Positions 18,124 to 31,354 of a DNA stretch of 64,000 nucleotides are shown here, piece after piece; positions within the stretch are counted from its first letter, which is position 1; every line of letters begins with the position of its first letter. The position numbers were made by a program, and so were the translations under genes. The notes beneath the pieces were generated by a model. It was given only the letters and a program-made list of their open reading frames with translations. It was not told where the DNA came from and did not search any database. The stretch is from Actinoplanes flavus (lineage in GTDB: Bacteria > Actinomycetota > Actinomycetes > Mycobacteriales > Micromonosporaceae), in NCBI RefSeq assembly GCF_017592555.1, contig NZ_JAGFNS010000017.1, forward strand, positions 151,472 to 215,471, given 5' to 3'.

Positions 18124-18189
18124 CGCGCCGCCTCCCCACCGTCGATTCGGGCCAGGGCGACATCGGCACCCTCAGGTTCCTCCGGCCGT
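18120..18189 (-). pseudogene. C-terminal tail of a lost or unassembled upstream gene (possibly a sigma factor)
   Basis: Only about 20 codons remain (EEPEGADVALARIDGGEAAR then TGA). The stop overlaps the ATG of the membrane protein gene. Upstream the frame runs straight into a 20-G homopolymer, where it reads as meaningless proline codons. By analogy with the pair at 6.2-7.7 kb the missing gene is probably an ECF sigma factor. Whether it is deleted in the organism or missing from the assembly cannot be told here. Confidence 0.4.
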
Positions 18190-18265
<76 letters not shown>

Positions 18266-18331
18266 GACAGCGCCCCCCGCTGGGCCCCGGGGCGGGGGCC
18301 GCGGGGCCGCGGCGCCCGGCGCCCACGACGA

Positions 18332-19837
18332 TCACTTGAAGGTGATGTCGGACTCGTCGTAGACGCAGTTGACGCCGTCCGCGCCGGTGCCGATCTTGGT
18401 CGGCTCCTTGCCGGAGCTGTTGCCGGTGAACGTGACGCAGATGTCCAGGCTCTTCTTGCCGACCACGGTGACCTTGGAGATCGTGGCGGTGTCGCCGTAG
18501 TTGGCGTTGATGCCGACCAGGCTGCCGGCCGGGGCGGTGGCGACCACGTTCTGCACCACGACGGCGCGCTTGTGCTGCGCCGAGCAGTTGCCGCACGACC
18601 GGTACAGCTTGCCGAAGTCCTCGACCTGGAAGTTCCTGATGGTCAGCGTGCCGCCGCCGTTGTGCTGGAAGACCTTGTCGTCCGCGCCCTTGGCGCCGCC
18701 ACCGTCCACGGTGTAGGTGGCCGAGGTGCCGCCCTTGAAGGTGGCCGCGTCCTCACCGACGTTCTCCCACCACACGTTGATCAGCGTGCAGGAGCCGGAG
18801 CAGTGGATGCCGTCGGCGGCCGGAGCACCGAGGACGACGTTCTTCAGCACCGCGCCGTCGGCCAGCTTGAAGATCGGGTCCTGCGACTCGTCTTGGGAGT
18901 CGCTGCCCAGGTCGCCGCTGCCGAAGTAGCGGACGTTGCCGCCGTCCAGGGTGCCGGAGACGGCGATGGTGGCGGTGACCGCCTTCTCACCGGTCGCGGA
19001 CGGCCACGCCGTGCTGGCGCTGGTGGCGGTCGGCGTCGCGGTGGCCGTCCTGGTGGCGGTGGGGGTCGCCGTGGCGGTCCTGGTGGCGGTCGGTGACGCG
19101 GTCGCCGTAGCGGTCGGTGACGCGGTCGCCGTAGCGGTGGGTGACGCGGTCGCCGTAGCGGTGGGTGACGCGGTCGCCGAGGAGGTCGCGCCGGCCCCGA
19201 GGGCGGCCACCGAGACGTCGTCGAACTCGGCCGACGCGTAGCTGGTGACGAGACCGATCCGGCCGGCGCCGGCGAGCGAGCCGGTGCCGGAGGCGACCTT
19301 CGCGCCGTCCAGGTAGCCGGTGACGGTGGTGCCGGCGACGTCGACCTTGAGGGTGTGCCAGGCGGCCGGGTCGTTCACGGTGGCCGAGCCGAGGCTGGTG
19401 ACGGTGCTGCCCTTGACCGACTGGAGCTCGGCGCTGCCGGCCGAGGTCAGAACGAGCCGGTACATGGTGGAGGAGCCGCCGGCCCGGGCCGCGACACCGG
19501 CCAGGCCCCGGCTCAGGTCGAGCCCCTTGACCCTGGCCTCGACCGAGTAGTCGGCCCAGGAGGTCTCACCGGCGAAGACCCGGGCGAGCTCGCTGTCGGC
19601 CTTGGCCTGCCGGTAGACCTTGGAGCCGTCGGAGACCACCGACCAGGTGCCGCCGGACTTGGACCAGTTGCCCGCGCCGCTCTCGAAGTCGTCGCTGAAC
19701 AGGGTGCCGGCCGAGGCGGACGGGACGAGGACGGCGACCAGCGCGGTGACGGCACCGGCCGCACCGGCCGCGCCGAAACCCACGACCAGACGACGGCGGC
19801 GCCGGCTCGGGGACGCGCTGGGCATTGCGTGCCGCAT
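18332..19837 (-). CDS. Secreted pectate lyase (PL3 family) with N-terminal LamG-like domain
   Basis: 501 residues. Long signal peptide (basic start, then GFGAAGAAGAVTALVAVLVP). Residues about 45-215 form a concanavalin-like domain (DDFESGAGNWSKSGGTW). A Thr/Pro/Ala linker of about 60 residues follows. The C-terminal parallel beta-helix carries PL3 signatures WWENVGEDAATFKG, KVFQHNGGGT and DFGKLYRSCGNC. It should cleave pectate by beta-elimination outside the cell, with Ca as cofactor. The start at 19837 has an AGGAG 5 nt upstream. The 3' end borders the poly-G region but the reading frame is intact. Confidence 0.88.
   Translation of the reverse strand: MRHAMPSASPSRRRRRLVVGFGAAGAAGAVTALVAVLVPSASAGTLFSDDFESGAGNWSKSGGTWSVVSDGSKVYRQAKADSELARVFAGETSWADYSVEARVKGLDLSRGLAGVAARAGGSSTMYRLVLTSAGSAELQSVKGSTVTSLGSATVNDPAAWHTLKVDVAGTTVTGYLDGAKVASGTGSLAGAGRIGLVTSYASAEFDDVSVAALGAGATSSATASPTATATASPTATATASPTATATASPTATRTATATPTATRTATATPTATSASTAWPSATGEKAVTATIAVSGTLDGGNVRYFGSGDLGSDSQDESQDPIFKLADGAVLKNVVLGAPAADGIHCSGSCTLINVWWENVGEDAATFKGGTSATYTVDGGGAKGADDKVFQHNGGGTLTIRNFQVEDFGKLYRSCGNCSAQHKRAVVVQNVVATAPAGSLVGINANYGDTATISKVTVVGKKSLDICVTFTGNSSGKEPTKIGTGADGVNCVYDESDITFK
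19016..19182 (-). repeat. Tandem 24-bp and 18-24-bp repeats coding the pectate lyase linker
   Basis: At least four copies of a 24-bp unit (cggtcggtgacgcggtcgcc plus gtag) followed by variant units code repeated TATASPTA and TATRTATPTA peptides. They form the flexible linker between the LamG-like and lyase domains. Copy number is likely to vary between strains. Confidence 0.8.
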
Positions 19838-19974
19838 GTTGCTCCTACTCACGGGGATGAGGCCACCGTCAGGGACGGTGGACGTCGCGCATGATCAAAG
19901 CGATCACGCCCCGGTAGTGGCGCGGCTGCCCAGCAAGGTTGTCCGTAGTGACCCAGGTCACATCGAGCCGGGTT

Positions 19975-20523
19975 TCAGTCCCCCCAGCGGGCCTTTTCCA
20001 GCAGGTCGAGCGCTTCGGCGGCGGCCGTCTCGCCACCGGCACGCAGCACGCGGGCGGCCTCGTCGACCGTCCCGGTCAGGCGGTGCCACTGCGCCTCCCG
20101 CTCCTTCGACGCCTCGGCCTGCGCCTTGAGCTGCTGGTTCTTCACCCACAGCTCGACGAATATGGAGACCTTGGCGCGAAGCACCCACGGGTCGAACGGC
20201 TTGGTGAGGTAGTCGACGGCGCCCACGGCGTAGCCCCGGAGGGCGAGTTGGGCGTCCCGGTCGGCCGCGGTGAGGAACAGGATCGGCACATGCCGGGTCC
20301 GCTCACGGCGCTTGATGTGGCTGGCCGTCTCGAACCCGTCCATGTTCGGCATGTGCGCGTCCAGCAGGATCACCGCGAAATCGTCGGTGAGCAGCTGTTT
20401 GAGCGCGGCCTCCCCGCTCTCCACGGCCACCGCCGTGACAGGCAGGCCCTGAAGGATCGCCTCCAGAGCCAGCAGGTTGTCCCGCCGGTCATCGACCAGC
20501 AGCGCCTTGGCGCGCTCACCCAC
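19975..20523 (-). CDS. Response regulator with C-terminal coiled extension
   Basis: 182 residues. A complete REC domain fills residues 4-122, with the acidic pair in LLVDDRRDN, phospho-acceptor Asp in VILLDAHMPNMDG, Thr in LFLTA and Lys in YLTKPFDP. The remaining 60 residues are helical and charged, with no DNA-binding or enzyme domain. It lies 29 bp downstream of the giant hybrid kinase and is its likely phosphorelay partner. The start overlaps no gene and follows a gap with a possible ribosome site. Confidence 0.9.
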   Translation of the reverse strand: MGERAKALLVDDRRDNLLALEAILQGLPVTAVAVESGEAALKQLLTDDFAVILLDAHMPNMDGFETASHIKRRERTRHVPILFLTAADRDAQLALRGYAVGAVDYLTKPFDPWVLRAKVSIFVELWVKNQQLKAQAEASKEREAQWHRLTGTVDEAARVLRAGGETAAAEALDLLEKARWGD

Positions 20524-20552
20524 GCTTTCTCACCTACCTCACCCGTGCCGTC

Positions 20553-24944
<4,392 letters not shown>

Positions 24945-25004
24945 GCTGTCCTCACTCGCTGTCTACCGCCGGGGCTCCCTATCCTCTCTCGCCCTACCGG
25001 GTCA

Positions 25005-27092
25005 ATGCGAGAGACGACTTTGTGCATACACCCGTCCACGGGAGAGGATGCATGGGTGCCAGCCGAGGTCGGAACCAGGACGAGCATCCCTACCGGTGCC
25101 CCGTCCGAGGCTCTGGTGCGCCGGACCAGGTTGCCCAACGACCGTCGTACCCCGGCGGCGGCGCGCGCACTCGTCCGTTCGGTGCTCGAGGAGACCGGTC
25201 TGGTCGGCCTGCTCAACGAGGCTCTGCTGCTGACCACCGAGCTGTCCACCAACGCCGTGGTGCACGCCAACACCGAGCTGGAGATCGAGGTGACCGCCGA
25301 CCCGGGCGGGCTCACCGTGACCGTCACCGACTTCGCCCCCGGCCCGGTCGAGCAGCTCGCCGTCGGCCCGCGTAACGAGTCGGCGGAGATCGGCGAGGTC
25401 GCCGAGCGGGGCCGGGGCCTGCTGCTGGTCGACCATTTCGCCAGCCGCTGGGGCACCGTGCATGAGGGCGACGGCAAGGGCGTCTGGTTCCGGCTCGACC
25501 AGCGCGACGACGCCGGCGTCCCGGTCCGCCTGCCCAGCGTCGCCGAGACACCCAGCCTGGGCGCGCTCACCGGCCTGCTGCGCAGCGGCTCCGACCGGCA
25601 CTCCGAGGAGGGGCTCGCCGATCTCGCGGCCGACCTGCTGTCCCGGCTGGCCCGGCTGACCGGCGCGGCCGGCGGGGTGGTGCGCCTGGACCGGGGCGAC
25701 GGGATGGGCCGCCAGCTGCTGGCCCGCTACGGCCGGGCGCCCCGGGACAACGCCGACACCATCCGGGTGCCGCTGACCGTGCAGCGACCGTACTCGGGAG
25801 AGCTGGAGCTGGACGCCGCCCCCGAGGGGTACGCGCTGGCACTGGCCGCCATGGTCGCCGAGCGGTTCTCCCTGCACCTGGAGAACGACCGCCTGCGCCG
25901 CGCCGACGTCCGCCGGCAGACCTGGATCACCTTCCTGGCCGAGGCCAGTGAGCTGCTCGCCCAGTCCCTCGACGTGAATTTGACGATGGCCCTCATCCCG
26001 CAGCTGGTGGTGCCCCGGCTGGGCCAGTGGTGCGCGGTGCACACCACCGACGCCTGGGGCCGGCTGCAACTGGCCGCCGCCACCCACGCCGACGAGTCGG
26101 TGCTGGCCGAGCTGCACACCACGCTGGCCGAGAGCGGCCCGGAGTCGCTGCTGGCCCGGCTGGAGGAGGCGTCCCGGCTGGGCACCCAGGTGATGTTCGG
26201 CTCGCCGCTGGAGGGTTACGCGCTGCCGCTGGTGGCCCGGGGCGCCCGGCTCGGCACCCTGGCGGTCGGGCGGCACCCGAAACACCGGCACGACGCCGAC
26301 GAGGTGGCCGTCCTGGAAGACGTGGCCCGGCGGGCCGCCCTGGCCATAGACAACGCCCGGATCCACGACGAACGGCGTACGGTCGCCCGCACCCTCCAGG
26401 CTTCGCTGCTGCCGCCCGCGCTGCCCCGGGTGGAGGGCATCGGCTTCGCCGCGGAGTACGTTCCGACCGGCTCCGAGGTGGGCGGCGACTTCTACGACGT
26501 GGTCCCGTTCGGTGTGGACCAGTGGCTCGTGGTGGTCGGTGACGTCTCCGGCAAGGGCGTCCAGGCGGCCACCGTGACCGGCCTGGTCCGGGACGTGATC
26601 CGGATCCTGGTCGACGACGGCAAGGCGCTCACCGAGATCCTGCACCGGGTCAACCGCACGCTGGTGCAGCGTGGCGGCGGACGGTACTGCACGCTCGCCA
26701 TGGCCTCGGTCACCCGGCAACCGGGCGGCAGCCTCACCGTCTGCCTGCACCTGGCCGGGCACGACCGGGCCGTACTGGTCCGCTCGGACGGCCGGACCGC
26801 CTTCGTCGGCGAGGGCGGGACCGCCCTGGGCCTACTGGAGACGATCACCTCACCGGACGTGACGATCTCGCTGAACTCCGGCGACTCGCTGATCTTCTAC
26901 ACCGACGGGGTCACCGAGCGGCGCCGCGGCCGGGAGCTCTTCGGCTCGAGCCGGCTGCGCGAGTCGGCCGCCCCGCTGGCCGGCTATCCGGCCGACGTGA
27001 TGGCGGCCCGCCTGCGCTCCACGACGATCAACTTCTCGGTCGAGGAGCCGCGCGACGACATCGCCATCCTGGTGCTGCGCAACGACGCCTGA
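25005..27092 (+). CDS. HATPase - GAF - PP2C (SpoIIE-type) signalling phosphatase
   Basis: 695 residues, soluble. N-terminal RsbW-like ATP-binding domain (about 45-165: TTELSTNAVVHAN, then ERGRGLLLVDHFA). A GAF-like middle region (about 190-450) holds one or two sensor domains. The C-terminal SpoIIE/PP2C phosphatase (about 465-690) has EVGGDFYDVV, VVGDVSGKGVQAA, FYTDGVTERR and DDIAILVLRN. It joins kinase-like and phosphatase parts of a partner-switching pathway in one chain. It is divergent from the hybrid kinase across about 60 bp, suggesting shared control. Confidence 0.92.
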   Translation: MRETTLCIHPSTGEDAWVPAEVGTRTSIPTGAPSEALVRRTRLPNDRRTPAAARALVRSVLEETGLVGLLNEALLLTTELSTNAVVHANTELEIEVTADPGGLTVTVTDFAPGPVEQLAVGPRNESAEIGEVAERGRGLLLVDHFASRWGTVHEGDGKGVWFRLDQRDDAGVPVRLPSVAETPSLGALTGLLRSGSDRHSEEGLADLAADLLSRLARLTGAAGGVVRLDRGDGMGRQLLARYGRAPRDNADTIRVPLTVQRPYSGELELDAAPEGYALALAAMVAERFSLHLENDRLRRADVRRQTWITFLAEASELLAQSLDVNLTMALIPQLVVPRLGQWCAVHTTDAWGRLQLAAATHADESVLAELHTTLAESGPESLLARLEEASRLGTQVMFGSPLEGYALPLVARGARLGTLAVGRHPKHRHDADEVAVLEDVARRAALAIDNARIHDERRTVARTLQASLLPPALPRVEGIGFAAEYVPTGSEVGGDFYDVVPFGVDQWLVVVGDVSGKGVQAATVTGLVRDVIRILVDDGKALTEILHRVNRTLVQRGGGRYCTLAMASVTRQPGGSLTVCLHLAGHDRAVLVRSDGRTAFVGEGGTALGLLETITSPDVTISLNSGDSLIFYTDGVTERRRGRELFGSSRLRESAAPLAGYPADVMAARLRSTTINFSVEEPRDDIAILVLRNDA

Positions 27093-27124
27093 TCTCCGTC
27101 GTACCCCGGTGGCAGGGCCGGGGC

Positions 27125-27205
27125 ATGAAGACGCGGTACTACACCGCCACCACGATCGACGGTTACATCGCCGACCAGGAGAATCCGCTGGGATCCGAGA
27201 TGTGA
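27125..27205 (+). pseudogene. Duplicated 5' fragment of the neighbouring DHFR-fold reductase gene
   Basis: A 26-codon frame (MKTRYYTATTIDGYIADQEN, then PLGSEM and a stop) is a close copy of the first codons of the gene at 27429. The DNA match covers about 65 bp, after which similarity ends. It is a truncated duplicate, about 300 bp upstream of the intact gene. The interval 27206-27428 holds no gene I can support. Confidence 0.8.
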
Positions 27206-27428
27206 GAGTCGGTCCCGCCCGGTCCCGCGTTGGAGTACGGTGTGGGACCCCGCGGCGTGCTTTCCCGCAGGCCGTGGCGCCGGGCCGGTGACGGTGGCGG
27301 GCTGGGTGCGGCAACGCCCGACCCGCCACCGGCACCCCGCCCCACGCGCTCCGGCACCTTCCGCACAGCCCATGGCGTCCTGGCGGATCCGCCCTTGTCG
27401 TCGCCGGTGGCGTGGCATGGTGATGGTC

Positions 27429-28043
27429 ATGGCGAAGACGCAGTACTACACCGCCACCAGCATTGACGGCTACATCGCCGACGAGAACAACTCGCTGGAG
27501 TGGCTCTTCGAGGTCGACGAGGGCACCGAGAACCCGTTCGGTGAGTTCTTCGAGGGTGTCGGTGCGTTCGCCATGGGCGCGACCACCTACGAGTGGGTCC
27601 TGGAGAACGACAACCTGCTGGAGGAGCCGGAGAACTGGCACGACATGTACGGCGACGTCCCGTGTTGGGTCTTCACCCACCGTGACCTGCCGTTGGTGCC
27701 GGACGCCAACATCTTCATGATCAGTGGCGACGTCCGCCGTGTGCACGAGGCCATGCTGGTCGCCGCCCAGGGCAGGAACGTCTGGCTGGCCGGCGGCGGC
27801 AACCTGGTGGGGCAGTTCGTGGCCGAGGGCCTGCTCGACGAGATCATCCTCGGGATCGTGCCGGCCATCCTCGGCAGTGGCGTCCCGATGCTGCGTCACC
27901 GCCTGCTCGTCGACGATCTGGTCCTCACCAACGTGCGCGAGGTCGGCCAGTTCGCCTACCTCACCTATGCGGTCGGCGACGTCGCCCGGCTGGGCCGCCA
28001 CCTGGCCTCCGAGGTGGTCACCCGGATCCCCGTGCTCAGCTGA
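27429..28043 (+). CDS. RibD/dihydrofolate reductase-fold family protein
   Basis: 204 residues. N-terminal YYTATSIDGYIAD, typical for the DHFR-like RibD C-terminal family in actinobacteria, and the nucleotide-binding string VWLAGGGNLVGQF. Probably an NAD(P)H-dependent reductase, substrate unknown. Three in-frame ATGs (27417, 27423, 27429) precede the conserved part. The last was chosen by comparison with the duplicated fragment at 27125, which starts at the equivalent codon. Confidence 0.85.
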   Translation: MAKTQYYTATSIDGYIADENNSLEWLFEVDEGTENPFGEFFEGVGAFAMGATTYEWVLENDNLLEEPENWHDMYGDVPCWVFTHRDLPLVPDANIFMISGDVRRVHEAMLVAAQGRNVWLAGGGNLVGQFVAEGLLDEIILGIVPAILGSGVPMLRHRLLVDDLVLTNVREVGQFAYLTYAVGDVARLGRHLASEVVTRIPVLS

Positions 28044-28083
28044 CCGAGCCTCTCTCGACGCGTTTCGAGACCGCCGGGCGGGG

Positions 28084-29184
28084 CTAGAGCAGGTCTTCCG
28101 GGCGGGCCATCTCCATCTGGGCGGCCAGCTCGGGTGGGGCGGTGAGGACCACGACACGGCCGCCCCGGCCCAACAGCACCTGTTTGAGGGCGACCACCAC
28201 ATCACCGATCCGGGCCGCGCTCAGCCCGTGGGGCAGGACCGCGTGGACGACGCCGGCGCCCGCTGAGCCGCGAACCGGGACGGGCAGGCCGACCACGTCA
28301 CGCAGCGTGTAGCCCACCGCGTGCAGGTCGCGGGACCGCACCCGGATCCGCAGCACCACATCGGAGACGCCGAACGGGTACCGGCCCCACCACTGCGGTG
28401 GCTCGGCCCCGATCACCGCCCGTGGGCCGAGCTGCCGGGCCAGCCGCCCCGCGCCGGTGGCGACCCCGGCGGCCGAACCCTCCACCAGCAGCGCGAGTGT
28501 GCCCGCGCCGGCGGCCGGCAGGTCCACCTCGACGCCGCTCAGCGCCAGATCCTGCGTCACCACCTGCGCGACCAGGTCACCGGCCTCGGTCGGCGTCGAC
28601 ACCGGACGGATCACCCAGCGACGGGCCTCGGGCAGATCCTCCAGCGGCAGCAGCGCCGCGGTGAGCACCTCGCCGGACGGTCTCTCCCACTCGGCCGTCT
28701 CGGTGACCCGCCCGGCCGGATCCACCAGGCTCACGCTCTCCGCCTGCCCGGCCGGCGCGCCGAACCGGTGCCGCAGCGGACCCGACTCGTTCATGGCCAG
28801 CACGCCGCCGATGGTGGCGCCGGGTGACGGCGGGTCGAGGGTGAGCCGGCGGCCGTGCGACCGGAGCACGGCCTGCACCGCCTTGACCGGGGTGCCGGCG
28901 GCCACGATCGCGGTGTCGCCGTCGTGATCCCACATCCCGTTGAGACGGCCGGTGTCGATGACGAGGTCGGGGTGCTCCCCACCCGTACCCCAATGGAATT
29001 TGCTCCCGGAACCGCGCGGCCGGACGCTGAGCCCGCGCTCGACGGCGATGTGGAGAAGCTCGGCGACCGAGCGTGGGGTGGCCGGGGAGGCGACGAAGCC
29101 GGCGCCGGAGTCGTCCGGCCGGCCGACGCGGGCGGCGCCGGGCCCGCAGATCGACTCGAGCTCGGCCAGAAGGGAACCGCTCAC
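28084..29184 (-). CDS. FAD-binding oxidoreductase (glycolate oxidase GlcE-like)
   Basis: 366 residues. PCMH-type FAD-binding domain at residues 25-190: PRSVAELLHIA, VRPRGSGSKFHWG, then DPPSPGATIGGVLAMNESGP. The C-terminal part resembles the GlcE subunit of glycolate oxidase. GlcD and GlcF partners are not adjacent, so it may act alone or with distant subunits. GTG start at 29184 follows a GGAGG at a spacing of 7 nt. Divergent from the S9 peptidase gene. Confidence 0.82.
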   Translation of the reverse strand: MSGSLLAELESICGPGAARVGRPDDSGAGFVASPATPRSVAELLHIAVERGLSVRPRGSGSKFHWGTGGEHPDLVIDTGRLNGMWDHDGDTAIVAAGTPVKAVQAVLRSHGRRLTLDPPSPGATIGGVLAMNESGPLRHRFGAPAGQAESVSLVDPAGRVTETAEWERPSGEVLTAALLPLEDLPEARRWVIRPVSTPTEAGDLVAQVVTQDLALSGVEVDLPAAGAGTLALLVEGSAAGVATGAGRLARQLGPRAVIGAEPPQWWGRYPFGVSDVVLRIRVRSRDLHAVGYTLRDVVGLPVPVRGSAGAGVVHAVLPHGLSAARIGDVVVALKQVLLGRGGRVVVLTAPPELAAQMEMARPEDLL

Positions 29185-29281
29185 TCCGATGCCTCCCCAC
29201 AACGAAGATCGTCCACTCTGGCACATCGTACACATGTTCGAATGGACGAGGTCCGTGTGTGTACGAAAGTCGGCCGGTAAC

Positions 29282-31354
29282 GTGTTTCCGGTGACGATTG
29301 AAGGTCCACCCATCGCTCGCCAGGTCCCGTCCGAGCGCACCTTCCACGGCGACACGGTCACCGACGAGTTCGCCTGGCTGACGGTCAAGGACGCCCCGGA
29401 GACCCTGGCTCTCCTGGAGGCGGAGAATGCCTGGACCGACCAGGCGACAGCGCACCTGGAGGACCTGCGCGGCACCGTCTTCCAGGAGATCCGCTCGCGC
29501 ACCCAGGAGACCGACCTCTCCGTGCCGACCCGCAAGGGCGGTTTCTGGTATTACACGCGCACCCTCGAGGGCAAGCAGTACGGCATCCACTGCCGGATGC
29601 CGGTGCGCCCCGGCGAGACCGGTCCACCGGCCGGTGCGGACCGTCCCGGCGAGCAGGTCCTGCTGGACGGCAACGAGCTGGCCGAGGGGAAGGACTTCTT
29701 CGCGCTCGGCACGTTCGACGTCAGCCCGGACGGGACGTGGCTGGCCTACTCCACCGACTTCGCCGGCGACGAGCGGTTCACGCTGCGGGTGAAGAATCTG
29801 ACGACCGGCGAGGTGCTGGCCGACGAGATCACCGACGCGTTCTACGGCAGCGCCTGGTCGGCGGACGGCGGCGAGCTGTTCTACATCACCGTCGACGAGG
29901 CCTGGCGACCGTACCGGGTGTGGCGGCACACCATCGGCACGACCGAGGACACGCTGGTCTACGAGGAGCCGGACGAGCGGTTCTGGGTCGGTGTCGAGCT
30001 GACCCGCAGCGAGCACTTCATCGTCATCGACACCCAGAGCAAAATCACTTCAGAGGTACGGGTGATCCCGGCCGACCGCCCGACCGCCGAACCGGTCGTG
30101 ATCGCCGAGCGGCGGCAGGGCGTGGAGTACTCGATCGAGCACCACGGCCACCGGTTCCTGATCCTGCACAACCTCGAGGCCGAGGACTTCGCACTGGCCT
30201 GCACCTCGGTGGACAACCCGGGTGAGTGGGTGGAGCTGATCCCGCACCAGCCCGGCACCCGGCTGGAGTCGGTGGACGCGTTCGTCCGGCACATCGTCGT
30301 CTCGCTGCGCCGCGACGGGCTGACCGGTCTGCGGGTGATCGCGGACGGCAGCACCGCGGCGCACGACATGGAATTCCCCGAGCCGCTGTACAGCGTGGGC
30401 CTGTCCAGCAACCCGGAGTACGACACGTCCTCGGTGCGGATCACGTACACCTCGCTGGTCACCCCGGAGTCGGTGTACGACGTCGACCTGGTCACCCGGG
30501 CGATGACGCTGCGGAAGCGCAAGCCGGTGCTGGGCGGTTACGACCCGGCCGACTACGAGCAGTTCCGGGAGTGGGCGACGGCCGCCGACGGCACCCGCGT
30601 ACCTATCTCGATCGTGGCCCGCAAGGGCACCGAGCGGGACGGTTCGGCGCCCACGCTGCTCTACGGCTACGGGTCGTACGAGCACTCGATCGACCCGTAC
30701 TTCTCCATTCCCCGCCTGTCCCTGCTGGACCGCGGGGTGGTCTTCGCGATCGCCCACGTGCGCGGTGGCGGCGAGATGGGCCGGCAGTGGTATGAGCAGG
30801 GCAAGATGCTCGCCAAGAAGAACACCTTCACCGACTTCGTGGCGGCCGCCGAGGCCCTGGTCCGCAGCCGGTGGACGACAGCGGCCCGGCTGGTGGCCCG
30901 CGGCGGCTCGGCCGGCGGCCTGCTGATGGGCGCGGTCGCCAACCTGGCCCCGGAGGCGTTCGCCGGCATCCTGGCCGAGGTGCCGTTCGTGGACCCGCTC
31001 ACCACGATCCTCGACCCGTCGCTGCCGCTCACCGTCACCGAGTGGGAGGAGTGGGGCAACCCACTCGAATCGGCTGAGGTGTATGCGTACATGAAGTCCT
31101 ACAGCCCGTACGAGAACGTCGCGAAGCAGGCGTACCCCCGGATCCTGGCGGTGACCAGCCTCAACGACACCCGCGTGCTGTACCACGAGCCGGCCAAGTG
31201 GATCGCCCGGCTGCGCTCGGTCGCCCCCGAGGGCACCTACCTGCTCAAGACCGAGATGGGCGCCGGTCACGCCGGCCCGAGCGGCCGCTACGACTCCTGG
31301 AAGGAGGAGGCCTTCAACCTGGCCTGGATCCTCGACGTCACCGGCGCGGCCTAA
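29282..31354 (+). CDS. ptrB: S9 family prolyl oligopeptidase / protease II
   Basis: About 690 residues. N-terminal seven-blade beta-propeller (about 60-400), then an alpha/beta hydrolase domain. Catalytic Ser in RGGSAGGLLMG, Asp in TSLNDTRVLYHEP and His in MGAGHAGPSGR. The DPSLPLTVTEWEEWGNP stretch is typical of oligopeptidase B. It cleaves short peptides in the cytoplasm. Start uncertain: GTG 29282 is used, with GTG 29291 and ATG 29234 as alternatives and no clear ribosome site. The 3' end overlaps the convergent REC-PP2C gene by 4 bp. Confidence 0.92.
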   Translation: MFPVTIEGPPIARQVPSERTFHGDTVTDEFAWLTVKDAPETLALLEAENAWTDQATAHLEDLRGTVFQEIRSRTQETDLSVPTRKGGFWYYTRTLEGKQYGIHCRMPVRPGETGPPAGADRPGEQVLLDGNELAEGKDFFALGTFDVSPDGTWLAYSTDFAGDERFTLRVKNLTTGEVLADEITDAFYGSAWSADGGELFYITVDEAWRPYRVWRHTIGTTEDTLVYEEPDERFWVGVELTRSEHFIVIDTQSKITSEVRVIPADRPTAEPVVIAERRQGVEYSIEHHGHRFLILHNLEAEDFALACTSVDNPGEWVELIPHQPGTRLESVDAFVRHIVVSLRRDGLTGLRVIADGSTAAHDMEFPEPLYSVGLSSNPEYDTSSVRITYTSLVTPESVYDVDLVTRAMTLRKRKPVLGGYDPADYEQFREWATAADGTRVPISIVARKGTERDGSAPTLLYGYGSYEHSIDPYFSIPRLSLLDRGVVFAIAHVRGGGEMGRQWYEQGKMLAKKNTFTDFVAAAEALVRSRWTTAARLVARGGSAGGLLMGAVANLAPEAFAGILAEVPFVDPLTTILDPSLPLTVTEWEEWGNPLESAEVYAYMKSYSPYENVAKQAYPRILAVTSLNDTRVLYHEPAKWIARLRSVAPEGTYLLKTEMGAGHAGPSGRYDSWKEEAFNLAWILDVTGAA

